Of a stretch of DNA of 33,109 bases, positions 7,822-17,100 are shown piece by piece. The translations under genes and the position numbers were made by a program. The DNA lies in assembly GCA_023301505.1 (NCBI GenBank), contig JALZUP010000109.1, forward strand, positions 1 to 33,109. The letters are read 5' to 3'. The notes under the pieces are model-generated. The model was not told where the DNA came from. It made no database searches and worked only from the letters and a program-made list of their open reading frames with translations. Origin of the DNA: Robiginitomaculum sp. (GTDB lineage: Bacteria > Pseudomonadota > Alphaproteobacteria > Caulobacterales > Maricaulaceae). Every line of letters begins with the position of its first letter. Position 1 is the first letter of the stretch.

Positions 7822-8976
7822 CTAGCTAATCGGGCTGGCAACCACTTCGCGGCCCTCAAGCTTTAACGCAATTTTGCCAGAGAGCATGGCCAGCGCATCC
7901 TCGCCATAAGCTTCGCGTCGCCAGCCTTTAAGCGCGGCTATATCGGCCTTGGCGCCAAATGCAGCAAGCTGTTCTATATCGGCGCTATTGGCGATAAGGC
8001 GCGGGGCAATATCATTATATTCACTGCGCAGGCGCAAAAGCGTTTTGAGCATATCTACAGTCGGGCCGAGATTGGGGGGCATGCGTTTGGGTTGTGCGAT
8101 TTTTGGCGCATATGTGTCTTTATTTGCGACAGCCTCTTTAAGCCCGCGCAGCAGCTTGTCAGCCGCGCGCGATTTTTCAAAGCCGCGCGGTACGCCGCGT
8201 AAATTCCCCAATGCTTGCACAGTTGCAGGGCGGTTTTGAGCAATATCATAAAGGCCGTCATCTTTGAGAATGCGGTTGCGCGGGACATTACGGCTTTGTG
8301 CCTCGCCCTCGCGCCATTCAGCCACATATTTGAGCGCGGCTAAATATTCTTGTTTTGGATTACGGATTTTCAGGCGCTTCCACGCATTTTCAGGATGGTA
8401 AGTATAAAGCTCTTCATCGAGCAAGCCTTCCATCTCTTCTTCAACCCAGTGCAGGCGGGATTTATCTTTAAGCTCTTGGCGCATGGCAGGGTAGAAATCG
8501 CGTAAATGGGTCACATCACCGAGCGCATAATGTAGCTGCTTGCTTGATAAGGGCCGTTTTGCCCAATCGGTAAAGCGCGCCCCCTTGTCCAAATTTATAC
8601 CCAAACACCCCTTTACGAGCGCCATATAGCCCACACTATCACCATAGCCCAGCGCCATAGCGCCAATCTGCGTGTCAAAAAGCGGGGCAGGAACGCCGCC
8701 GCACATCGCATAGAAAATTTCCATATCTTGCCGCGCGGCATGCATGACCTTGATAATGGATTGGTCCATCATAAGGTCGAGAAAGGGCTGCATGTCCAAA
8801 CCTTCGGCTAGGGGGTCGATGATGGCTTCGGCATTAGGGCCAGAGGCTTGGATTAAGCAAAGCTTTGACCAAAAAGAGCTATCGCGCATAAATTCTGTAT
8901 CGACGCAAATATAGTCATGCTTGGCGAGCTGTTTGCAAAAAGCGGTGAGGGCGGGCGTTGTTGTGATGATATTCAT
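7822..8976 (-). CDS. rnd: Ribonuclease D
   Basis: RNase D is a 3'→5' exoribonuclease that trims tRNA precursors and other small RNAs. The DEDD exonuclease motifs are visible: VDTEFMRD (Asp26/Glu28), HAARQDMEIF (Exo II), and HYALGDVTHLRDFY (Exo III); VRNRIL/NRPAT-type helices of one or two HRDC domains follow. From ATG 8976 it has 384 residues, close to the E. coli length. An in-frame GTG at 9012 would add twelve residues (TLRVQPARPVA) that look like upstream sequence, so I prefer 8976. It is divergent from the QEGLA gene at 9100. Confidence 0.93.
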   Translation of the reverse strand: MNIITTTPALTAFCKQLAKHDYICVDTEFMRDSSFWSKLCLIQASGPNAEAIIDPLAEGLDMQPFLDLMMDQSIIKVMHAARQDMEIFYAMCGGVPAPLFDTQIGAMALGYGDSVGYMALVKGCLGINLDKGARFTDWAKRPLSSKQLHYALGDVTHLRDFYPAMRQELKDKSRLHWVEEEMEGLLDEELYTYHPENAWKRLKIRNPKQEYLAALKYVAEWREGEAQSRNVPRNRILKDDGLYDIAQNRPATVQALGNLRGVPRGFEKSRAADKLLRGLKEAVANKDTYAPKIAQPKRMPPNLGPTVDMLKTLLRLRSEYNDIAPRLIANSADIEQLAAFGAKADIAALKGWRREAYGEDALAMLSGKIALKLEGREVVASPIS

Positions 8977-9049
8977 GGCCACGGGCCTAGCAGGCTGAAC
9001 GCGCAGCGTCACTATTTAATCTTGCCATTTGGCTTTGTTGTGAGACTCC

Positions 9050-9079
9050 ATTAAGAGTAAGCTGATTAAGAGCAAGCTG
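9050..9079. repeat. 15-bp tandem duplication upstream of the QEGLA gene
   Basis: The unit attaagagtaagctg (9050–9064) is followed directly by attaagagcaagctg (9065–9079), one mismatch in fifteen. It lies in the short divergent spacer between rnd and the DUF1704 gene, 21 bases before that gene's ATG, so it falls in the promoter or leader region. Confidence 0.85.
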
Positions 9080-9099
9080 TATTAACATAGAAAGCGCAT

Positions 9100-10383
9100 A
9101 TGAGTCTTAGCCCGAAAATTCGTGATAATGCCCGCGAGGCCGCCGCCCTGCTCAAATCTGCGGCAGGCGGCATACCCGTTTTGCGCAATGTGGCGTGGGA
9201 TGTGGCGCATAGGGAGGCTTTTCTTGCGGGCGGGGCGCAGAAACTGCCAGATGTGGATTATGATGCGGTGGATGTGAGCGCGGCGCGCGCGGCGATATCT
9301 TCGGCCTCCGCGCTTATTGAAGGGGACCATCCTGTTCTAGCTTGGCTACAACGTACCGCTAGCACATTGTCGAGCACGGCGAGCATGTTGGAAGCGCGCG
9401 GCACGGCTGAATTTCTCACCCATAGCGCGGCTATATATGGCACGCCGCAAAAACTTATGCTGGATGGTAAGACCAAAGTTTTGGAAATGGCGCAGCATAT
9501 TGACCTCACATTAGCGGAGCTTGATCAGTCTAACCTTGTACGCGACGGCGCTGATGAGGCATTAACTGCACAGGGATTTGCCGATGCGCTCACCTCAAAA
9601 CTAGCCCGCCATTTTGGCGATGACGCGCCATCTGTTGAGCTATCACAGAGCTTATCGGCCAAGGCAACGGCTGGCTCACGGCGTATTCGGGTGCGCGCGG
9701 ATGCTGATTTTACGCAAATGGATGTGGCGCAATTGCTCCAGCATGAAGCGCTCGTGCATACGGCTACGGCGCTAAATGGCCGCCGACAGCCCCATTACGC
9801 TTTGCTTGGATCGGCCCATCCGGGGACGACGCAAATTCAAGAAGGCTTAGCTGTTTTTGCTGAAATGATAGCGGGCACGATGGATCCGTCACGGTTTCGC
9901 AGGCTCGCAGACCGCGTTATCGCAATTGAAATGGCGATAGAGGGGGCTGACTTTATTCAGGTTTACCGCTTCTTTTTAGAGCGCACAAATGATGAGACGC
10001 AAAGCTATGAGAATACACGGCGTGTTTTTCGCGGCGGGCTTGTGCAAGGCGGCGCGCCATTTACCAAAGACTTGGTCTATTTAAATGGATTGTTGCGGGT
10101 GCATAATTTCCTGCGCACCGTTGTTAAATTAGGGCGCGCAGATTTGATACGGCTCTTATTTATGGGCAAACTTGATCTCGAAGATGTGCCAGCCCTCGCT
10201 ATGCTGAGCCAAGCAGGGGAGCTGCGCGCGCCAGAATTTATGCCTCCTTGGGCGGCTGATTTGCGCTTTCTTGTGAGCTATCTGACATATTCGAGTTTTT
10301 TAAACAGAATCAAATTGCCGGGTTTTAAGAGCTATTATGAGGATAGGCTTAAAAATGTTCCCAATTTGTGGGAGCGGAGTTAG
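9100..10383 (+). CDS. QEGLA-motif protein (DUF1704), MATCAP-like putative metallopeptidase
   Basis: A 427-residue cytosolic protein of the DUF1704 family, annotated in many bacteria as 'flavohemoglobin expression-modulating QEGLA motif protein'. The family signature TQIQEGLAVFAEM is at about residues 244–256. An HEALVH motif (His215, Glu216, His220) precedes it. HExxxH plus a downstream Glu is the zinc-site pattern of the eukaryotic MATCAP/KIAA0895 tubulin carboxypeptidases, to which this family is related; bacterial substrates are unknown. There is no signal peptide or membrane segment. It converges on the MoxR gene with a 29-base gap. Only a weak ribosome-binding site (AAAG) precedes the ATG; the tandem repeat just upstream may matter for expression. 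Confidence 0.85.
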   Translation: MSLSPKIRDNAREAAALLKSAAGGIPVLRNVAWDVAHREAFLAGGAQKLPDVDYDAVDVSAARAAISSASALIEGDHPVLAWLQRTASTLSSTASMLEARGTAEFLTHSAAIYGTPQKLMLDGKTKVLEMAQHIDLTLAELDQSNLVRDGADEALTAQGFADALTSKLARHFGDDAPSVELSQSLSAKATAGSRRIRVRADADFTQMDVAQLLQHEALVHTATALNGRRQPHYALLGSAHPGTTQIQEGLAVFAEMIAGTMDPSRFRRLADRVIAIEMAIEGADFIQVYRFFLERTNDETQSYENTRRVFRGGLVQGGAPFTKDLVYLNGLLRVHNFLRTVVKLGRADLIRLLFMGKLDLEDVPALAMLSQAGELRAPEFMPPWAADLRFLVSYLTYSSFLNRIKLPGFKSYYEDRLKNVPNLWERS

Positions 10384-10412
10384 CTGTCTTGGCTTTTAAT
10401 TCTGTTTAGTCA

Positions 10413-11258
10413 TTAGCCGTTTTTGCGAGACAAAAAGGCGAGCCGTTCAAATAAGTGCACATCGGCTTCATTCTTAAGCAGCGCGCCATGAAGCGGGGGG
10501 ATGAGCGTTTTGTTATCCGTCTCGCGCAATGTCTCAGGATCAATATCTTCAATCATTAGCAATTTAAGCCAATCGAGCAGCTCTGAGGTCGAAGGTTTTT
10601 TCTTCATGCCGGGCACGTCTCGCATAGCATAGAAGCGTTTGAGCGCCGCCGTTAGCAAGCGCGGTTTGATTTTTGGAAAATGCACATCCACGATTTGTTT
10701 CATCGTCTCGGCATCGGGGAAGGTAATGTAATGGAAAAAGCAGCGGCGCAGAAAAGCGTCGGGCAGATCTTTTTCATTATTAGAGGTGATGATAATGACG
10801 GGGCGCTGTTTGGCCGTAATGGTTTGGCCTGTCTCATAGACATTAAATTCCATGCGATCGAGTTCTTGTAGCAAGTCGTTGGGAAATTCAATATCGGCCT
10901 TGTCAATTTCATCAATGAGCAGAACAGGTCGCTTATCGGCGATAAAAGCTTCCCATAATTTTCCGCGGCGAATATAGTTGCCAATATCATGGACGCGATC
11001 ATCACCTAGCTGGCTATCGCGCAAGCGGGCAACGGCGTCATATTCATATAGACCTTGCTGGGCCTTGGTGGTGGATTTGACATGCCACTGTAAAAGCGGC
11101 GTATCCAGCGCATTGGCAATTTCATGGGCAAGAACTGTTTTGCCTGTCCCCGGTTCACCTTTAATCAAAAGAGGACGTTCTAGCGCAATGGCGGCATTCA
11201 CCGCGATCCGTAGCTCATGACTGGCAATATAGGTGTCGGTACTGTCAAATGCATTCAT
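10413..11258 (-). CDS. MoxR-family AAA+ ATPase
   Basis: A 281-residue single-domain AAA+ ATPase. Walker A is GEPGTGKT in LLIKGEPGTGKTVLAHEIA (residues about 33–50), Walker B is VLLIDEIDKAD, sensor 1 is IIITSNNEKDLPDAFLRRC with the Arg finger, as in MoxR proteins. These act as chaperones that insert metals or mature partner proteins, usually with a von Willebrand factor A protein encoded next door (CoxE-like in alphaproteobacteria). Here the next gene downstream on this strand would fall where the convergent QEGLA gene ends, so no VWA partner is adjacent. It is divergent from dksA with about 200 bases between starts. Confidence 0.88.
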   Translation of the reverse strand: MNAFDSTDTYIASHELRIAVNAAIALERPLLIKGEPGTGKTVLAHEIANALDTPLLQWHVKSTTKAQQGLYEYDAVARLRDSQLGDDRVHDIGNYIRRGKLWEAFIADKRPVLLIDEIDKADIEFPNDLLQELDRMEFNVYETGQTITAKQRPVIIITSNNEKDLPDAFLRRCFFHYITFPDAETMKQIVDVHFPKIKPRLLTAALKRFYAMRDVPGMKKKPSTSELLDWLKLLMIEDIDPETLRETDNKTLIPPLHGALLKNEADVHLFERLAFLSRKNG

Positions 11259-11454
11259 GGGAACATTTTCATTTTATTAAGGGGTGGAAATGTAGGTTTA
11301 TAACTTAAGTGCGTTTACGCTGAATTCAAAGGCATAACAAACAGTTATCTATTTAGAACATAGTTAAATAGGCAAATCTGTTTTTTGAGGTTGCAGGAGG
11401 CAGCGGCTTTGGCTAAGCGAGCGCGAGCTAACCGTAATAATAGTGGGATTTAAA

Positions 11455-11886
11455 ATGAGTGCTGCAAATTCAAACGGAATTACGATACCAGAAAATTACA
11501 AACCGAGTGATGATGAAGAGTTTATGACTCCTGTCATGCTCGAATATTTTCGCCTAAAACTTCTAGCGTGGAAAGCGGATATTATTGCCGAAACGCAAGG
11601 GACAGTCGCTACGCTTAAGGCCGAGAGCATGTCTCATCCTGACAGTATTGACCGCGCGGCGGCGACGGCAGATCGTCAGCTAGAACTTCGCTCGCGTGAC
11701 CGCCTTCGCAAATTGACAAGTAAGATTGATAAGGCGCTGCGCCGTATTGAAGTGGGCACATATGGATTATGTGACGAAACGGGCGACCCAATCCGCGTGG
11801 CTCGGCTTGATGCGCGCCCCATCGCAACGCTTTCTATTGAAGCGCAAGAAATACATGAGCGCGGTGAACGTACACGGGTTAGTTAA
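11455..11886 (+). CDS. dksA: DksA-family RNA polymerase-binding transcription factor
   Basis: DksA binds the RNA polymerase secondary channel and, with ppGpp, retunes transcription during starvation. From ATG 11455 the protein has 143 residues; a GTG at 11443 is possible but GGGA at 11445–11448 fits the ATG. It shows the long coiled coil with an acidic tip (HPDSIDRAAATADRQ) and the globular domain (RIEVGTYGLCDETGDPI, then LDARPIATLSIEAQE). Of the four zinc-finger cysteines only the first is present; the others are Thr, Ser and Ala. This pattern is known from alphaproteobacterial DksA, which folds without the complete cysteine set. It ends at a bidirectional terminator shared with parE. The rsh and rpoZ genes further right encode other parts of the same ppGpp response. 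Confidence 0.92.
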   Translation: MSAANSNGITIPENYKPSDDEEFMTPVMLEYFRLKLLAWKADIIAETQGTVATLKAESMSHPDSIDRAAATADRQLELRSRDRLRKLTSKIDKALRRIEVGTYGLCDETGDPIRVARLDARPIATLSIEAQEIHERGERTRVS

Positions 11887-11911
11887 GGCTTTTTCTCTTT
11901 TAAACTAAGCT

Positions 11912-11943
11912 AAAAAAAGCGCGCCTTTGGGCGCGCTTTTTTT
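11912..11943. terminator. Bidirectional Rho-independent terminator between dksA and parE
   Basis: A seven-pair GC core (gcgcgcc 11919–11925, ggcgcgc 11930–11936) with a four-base loop is flanked by seven A on the left and seven T on the right. Both strands therefore read as stem plus U tract, which suits the two convergent genes dksA and parE; the parE stop codon is two bases away. Confidence 0.92.
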
Positions 11944-11944
11944 G

Positions 11945-13945
11945 CTAAATATCTAACTCTTCAACATAAGTCGCATGTTCTTGAATATATTGGAACCGTA
12001 AATCAGCGCGTTTGCCCATCAAGGTTTCGACCAAGGCTTCGGTAGAGGGCAGGTTTTCTGCATCAATAGTGACGCGCGCCATGATGCGCGTTTTCGGGTC
12101 CATCGTTGTGACCTTAAGCTGCGCGGGCATCATTTCGCCTAAGCCTTTAAAGCGCCCAATTTCAATTTTTCCGCGCCCCGTAAATACGGTTTCTATGAGC
12201 CGGTCTTTATGGGCATCATCAATCGCATATTCAGACTTTGAGCCTTGTTGAATACGGTAGAGCGGGGGCATCGCCATATAAAGGCGGCCCTCATCAATTA
12301 GCTCTTTCATAAAGCGGTAGAAAAATGTGATTAGCAAAGCCGCAATATGGGCGCCATCCACATCGGCATCGGTCATGATAATCACGCGTTCATAGCGCAA
12401 ATCTTCTAAGTCGAATTTCTTGCCAAGGCCCACGCCCAGCGCCGTGGACAGATCATTGATTTCAGCATTTTTAGAGATTTTATCTGCGCTAGCGCTCTCC
12501 ACATTTAGGATTTTACCCTTAAGCGGCAAGATGGCTTGCGTCTTGCGGTTACGTCCTGATTTGGCAGAGCCGCCCGCACTTTCGCCCTCAACAATAAAAA
12601 TTTCAGTATCTTTGGCAGCCTTGTTGGAACAATCCGCTAGCTTGCCGGGAAGGCGCAGGCGCTTGGTGGCACTCTTGCGATTAATGTCGCGCTGTTTGCG
12701 GCGCTTGAGACGGCTCTCGGCAATCTCAATTACCCATTCAAGCAGGGTCGTTGCCTCTTTGGGGGAATTAGCCAGCCAGTGGTCAAAAGGATCACGCACG
12801 GCGGATTCAACAATGCGCTGGGCTTCACTATTGGAGAGGCGGTCTTTGGTTTGGCCCTGAAATTCAGGATTACCAATAAATATAGATATAAGCGCGCCCG
12901 CACTGCTCATCACATCATCGGGTGTGATAATGGCGGATTTTTTACCCATACCCGTAATATCGGCATAGGCGCGAAGCCCCTTAGTTAGTGCCGCACGCAG
13001 GCCCGCCTCATGCGTGCCCCCGCCCGGTGTAGGAACTGTGTTACAATAAGAGCGCACAAGGCTATCGCCTTCGCCAAAACCTTCAGGCGTCCAAGACACG
13101 GCCCATTCTACGCGGCCATGTCCGTTTTCTTGTTTGCTGCGTCCTGCAAATATATTCGGCGTAATGACGGCTTTATTGCCTAAAGTTTCTTTGAGGAAAT
13201 CGCCTAACCCGCCGGGGAAATGAAAGACGGCTTCTGCGGGCACAGTGTCGAGTTTTTCAACTAAGTCTGGCGCGCATTTCCAGCGGATTTCTACGCCAGG
13301 CTGTAGATAGGCTTTGGCGCGGGCCATGCGAAAGAGGCGCGCGGGTTTGAAATGGGCTTTAGCGCCAAAAATTTCGGCATCTGGGTGAAAGCTAATTTTC
13401 GTGCCGCGGCGATTAGGCGTGTCGCCAATCATGGCGAGCTTGCCCTGTACTGTGCCTTGCTTGAACTCTTGGCGATAAAGCTTCTTGCCCCGCGCGACTT
13501 CGACGATCAGGTGATCCGATAGGGCATTGACGACAGAGACGCCAACCCCGTGTAGTCCGCCTGAGGTTTGATAGGCATCAGAGTTGAATTTACCGCCAGA
13601 GTGAAGCTCTGTCATAATGACTTCAAGGGCAGATTTTTCGGGATATTTAGGATGGGGGTCAATCGGAATACCGCGTCCATTATCCGTGACAGATAAATAG
13701 CCATCCGCTTGCAACTCGACTTCAATGCGGCTGGCATGGCCTGCGACGGCCTCATCCATAGAATTGTCAATGACTTCGGCAAATAGATGGTGCAAAGCGC
13801 GGTCATCTGTACCGCCAATATACATGCCCGGACGCAAACGCACAGGCTCCAAGCCCTCAAGGACTTGAATGTCTTTGGCGGAATATTCGGCTTCGCCCTT
13901 CGTCTTACCGCCTGCAAATAGATCTTTTTTAGCCGCCGCTGCCAT
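11945..13945 (-). CDS. parE: DNA topoisomerase IV subunit B
   Basis: ParE is the ATPase half of topoisomerase IV, which unlinks daughter chromosomes with ParC. The 666-residue protein has the GHKL ATPase domain (VIDNSMDEAVAGH, DNGRGIPIDPHPKYP, GGLHGVGVSVVNALS), the transducer domain with its catalytic Lys region, and the TOPRIM domain (IFIVEGESAGGSAKSGRNRKTQAILPLKGK and IMTDADVDGAHI). PGMYIGGTDDRALHHL near the N-terminus and the GGTHE hinge favour ParE over GyrB; the length (GyrB is usually about 800 in this class) agrees. AAGAGG lies four bases before the ATG. The upstream leader contains two ACGGACGG repeats. Confidence 0.94.
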   Translation of the reverse strand: MAAAAKKDLFAGGKTKGEAEYSAKDIQVLEGLEPVRLRPGMYIGGTDDRALHHLFAEVIDNSMDEAVAGHASRIEVELQADGYLSVTDNGRGIPIDPHPKYPEKSALEVIMTELHSGGKFNSDAYQTSGGLHGVGVSVVNALSDHLIVEVARGKKLYRQEFKQGTVQGKLAMIGDTPNRRGTKISFHPDAEIFGAKAHFKPARLFRMARAKAYLQPGVEIRWKCAPDLVEKLDTVPAEAVFHFPGGLGDFLKETLGNKAVITPNIFAGRSKQENGHGRVEWAVSWTPEGFGEGDSLVRSYCNTVPTPGGGTHEAGLRAALTKGLRAYADITGMGKKSAIITPDDVMSSAGALISIFIGNPEFQGQTKDRLSNSEAQRIVESAVRDPFDHWLANSPKEATTLLEWVIEIAESRLKRRKQRDINRKSATKRLRLPGKLADCSNKAAKDTEIFIVEGESAGGSAKSGRNRKTQAILPLKGKILNVESASADKISKNAEINDLSTALGVGLGKKFDLEDLRYERVIIMTDADVDGAHIAALLITFFYRFMKELIDEGRLYMAMPPLYRIQQGSKSEYAIDDAHKDRLIETVFTGRGKIEIGRFKGLGEMMPAQLKVTTMDPKTRIMARVTIDAENLPSTEALVETLMGKRADLRFQYIQEHATYVEELDI

Positions 13946-13961
13946 AAGTCCTCTTATTGTA

Positions 13962-13982
13962 CCGTCCGTTTATGCCGTCCGT
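13962..13982. repeat. Two direct ccgtccgt repeats in the parE leader
   Basis: The octamer ccgtccgt occurs at 13962–13969 and again at 13975–13982, 13 bases apart, just upstream of the parE ribosome-binding site (acggacgg on the parE strand). It could be a regulator half-site pair or another small duplication. Confidence 0.45.
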
Positions 13983-14077
13983 AAATCACTCATATAAATA
14001 GGCCTTAAGTAAATGAATCACTTTGGCCGCATAATGTTCACTATGCGGGGCTTGGATATAAGTGCAAGGGGCAGGGG

Positions 14078-14106
14078 CTCGCTTTGCCAAAATCAGGCAA
14101 GGCGAG
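14078..14106 (-). terminator. Hairpin downstream of the autotransporter gene
   Basis: An eleven-pair stem including one G·U pair (ctcgctttgcc 14078–14088, ggcaaggcgag 14096–14106) with a seven-base loop lies about 60 bases after the autotransporter stop codon on its strand. No U tract follows, so it may stabilise the mRNA end or act with other factors rather than be a classical intrinsic terminator. Confidence 0.4.
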
Positions 14107-14126
14107 AGGCTAATTGCACAGCAACT

Positions 14127-14159
14127 ATGCTGTAATCATGCTGTAATTACACTGTAATC
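14127..14159. repeat. Three tandem 11-bp repeats (atgctgtaatc)
   Basis: Units are atgctgtaatc (14127–14137), atgctgtaatt (14138–14148) and acactgtaatc (14149–14159), followed by a decayed fourth, acgctggttag, that runs into the autotransporter stop codon. A related inverted element, taattgcacagc, lies at 14111–14122 and can pair with the repeats. An 11-bp period is about one DNA helical turn. Confidence 0.8.
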
Positions 14160-14166
14160 ACGCTGG

Positions 14167-17100
14167 TTAGAACAGCATCCGCAAAACTAGACGCGCCGTG
14201 TGCAGAGAATAATCGTCACGTAGGTCTGCGTCATAATCAATACTAAAGCTGCTAAATTTCGTCCCCATCGCAAATGAGAGGCCAAAGAGAAGGGCTTCAT
14301 TTGGGAATTCCTCTCCAGTCAAAGTGAAGAAATCAAGTGTATCTCCGCCGCTTAAGAATGCGGCAACTGTAGAGGTGTTGCTGTCTGTAAATTCAGTACG
14401 TGCGCCTAAGCGCATGCTAGGACGCCACCATTTTCTGTCATCTTCCCAAAAGCCGCCAAAATTTAACAGAGCGCTTGCATGGCCAAGCTCTGAGTCGCGT
14501 TCTTCAATGGCGAGGTTGAAGGCGCCAGAGCCAGTTTCTTCATAGGCATCTTCGGTTAGGGAGACATAGCTGACATTCACGGTCGGTCTTAAGAAATATT
14601 TGCTGCCAAGATTGACGTCATAACCCACATTTAGCGAGCCATTATAATGAGTGCCGTCCCAATCGCCGAACACGCTTTGATTAAAATTACCAATTTCGAC
14701 ATTCCGGCTGGACTCAAAATTGCTAAGGCCGCCGCCAATATATCCATCAATGCTAAGCGCGCCCAAAGCATATCCCGCATAAAGGCCAGCCTGGAATGTT
14801 TCTACATTTAAGGGATCATCAAAGCCTATATCGTCTTCGATTTCGCTGGCTGCGAATCCTAAATTTATCCCGACTGTATGGAATGGCCCAAAGGCTGTAT
14901 CAATCCCGCCCGTAAAGCCAAAGCCATATCCTGTATATCCTTCGGATAGGTTGACCTGTTCGCGTTCCCCATAATAGCCAAATTCTTCAATCCATGCACT
15001 GCCAGGCTGTTGGTCTGATAGGCGGGCATTGTTCAAGTGGCTCGACACGCTGCCTGTTGCGCCGTCAATATTCGCGCCGACAAATTGTGTCGCCGCAGCG
15101 GAGAATTCTGGCAGGACTTGGTTATAGGCGCTAATAAAATCTTCTTGCTCTGTGATAGAGGTAAATGCGCTGCCCAGATCGTCATTATTACGAAGCGAGC
15201 CTAAAACGGCGTTGTAGACTTCATTCTCATCGCCAAGCTGTGCGTTATCAAGACCCAGCACAGAGGCATCACGCAAGGTTAGGTCTGCTATGAGTGTTTG
15301 ATCTTCTTGGCTAAGATCTACATCATATAAGAAAGGCGTTGTTTCAAGTTGTAGACTCTCAACGCCTCCGTCAATTGTCAGATTGTTGGCTTCTAATAAA
15401 ACATAGCTTGTTGTTTGGATGGTTGCGCCGAATTCATCCTCTTCATCGTCAATAATATTGACTAGAACGGGTGTGAGGGTCGCTCCGTCTTGAAGCGTAA
15501 TGTCGCCTGTAGCGCTTATGAGCGAGGTCTCAGCCGTATCGCTTGAAGCATCAATGATACTGAAAAGCGTTGATGTGTCGTCAACTGTTAGGGAGCTGAT
15601 ATTAAGCGTGCCCGTTTGTGTTGGCTGTAATGTGGAATTCTCAGATAGAGTAATGTCTAAATCACCACTGCTATTTGTTATGTTGCCAATGAAAAATGTA
15701 TCTGCGAGATCAAAGCGATCATTGCCATCGTTAAAGTCGACACCCCCTGTAATGGTGCCTGCCGCCGAACTGAATATATCATCGCCACTACCAAATAAAA
15801 TATCACCCGTAAGAGATGGGGATATTGGGTCAATGTCATCATCAGGGGTGGGGTCAAATGTTTGTTGCTGGGTAAATGTGACGCCGCTTGTATTAGCCGA
15901 CACATCAATAGCGACTAATGTGAATTCTGGAACGAAATCAGCATCCGCATTTGGGTCAGAGTTAAATCCAGACGCGCTGATAGTGCCTTCATTCGTAATC
16001 ATTGCTAGATTGCCAGACTGGTCGACCAAAGCAAAAGCCCCGCCCTCGCGTCCGCTAATGCTCGCCGTTATATCGCCTGTATTAGTTAATTCCGCAATAT
16101 TTGCACTGCCCTCTATGGATAGGGCTGTGGCTAAGACGTCATTTGCGTCAGGGATATCGTTAAGATCGGTAAAGACATCTGTTGATTCAATAGCCGAGGC
16201 GAGAATAGAGCCGCCATTGTTAAAGACGCCTGACGTCACGCCGTCGCCTATGCGCACAGCAACAGATTGCGCGGCATCATCGCCGCCATCTCGGTTGTTG
16301 GTGGTAGATATGATGCCTGTATTGGAAATGCCCCCAGCAATCGTGGCATTTTCAAACGACACGCCTGTTGCGCCAAGATCGTCAAATAGGCTGCTTGATG
16401 TAATGATGGCTTCATTAATGAAGCCAAATTGTTCGCTCGGATCAGAATCAGGGTCGTTAGTGCCGACTAAGCCGATCATAATCGGCGCTCCATCCGCGCC
16501 TTGCACGAGAACGGCTGGTGCCTCACCAAGCTGGCTGATTGTTGGGGTGCGTGTTGCGGTTACAACTCCTTCATCATTGACCGTCTCGTCTAAGGCCAAA
16601 TGCACGCCGCCTGATATATCGCCGCCAATAATGAGAGCCGAGTCTGCCTGAAGCCTATCTTCATCGGTTAATAGGTCACGGAAAAACTCTGGGGGACGAA
16701 ACGGGTTGGTATATGCTGTATTACTTATATCGCCTTGATAAACGAATGCCCCATCAATATCGCCATCGATTCTCACCGAGCTATTGTTCTCACCTTGACT
16801 TTGTATGGCCGCAGAAATGGTCACGTCACCAACTGTGTCGCCTTGCAGGCTAACCGCTGTGCTATTAGCGCCTGTAGCATTTATTACGCCATCAAGATTG
16901 ATGCCGCCAACAACGGAAGCTGTATCGCGAAGCAAGACACCGAATGAATCATTGCCTTGAATTTCAATTTGGCTTGTGTCCGCTGTGGTGATATTGCCCG
17001 CAAACGCGCCAGAGCCAGAAATCAACACACCTGTACGGCCAAGGCCTTCAGCGAAGACGCCTTCAAATAGGCCGTCATCATTTGTGCCAATGTTAAATTC

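Noticed and set aside
11349-11371. Inverted repeat ctattta/taaatag in the moxR–dksA spacer
   Set aside because: AT-only seven-base arms with a nine-base loop are expected by chance in such a spacer; no neighbouring promoter boxes could be fixed.
15500-16651. Long plus-strand open frame (about 380 codons) opposite the autotransporter
   Set aside because: It is the antisense of a repetitive Ser/Thr/Asp-rich gene; its translation is low-complexity (Ser/Val/Pro) with no recognisable domain or ribosome-binding site.
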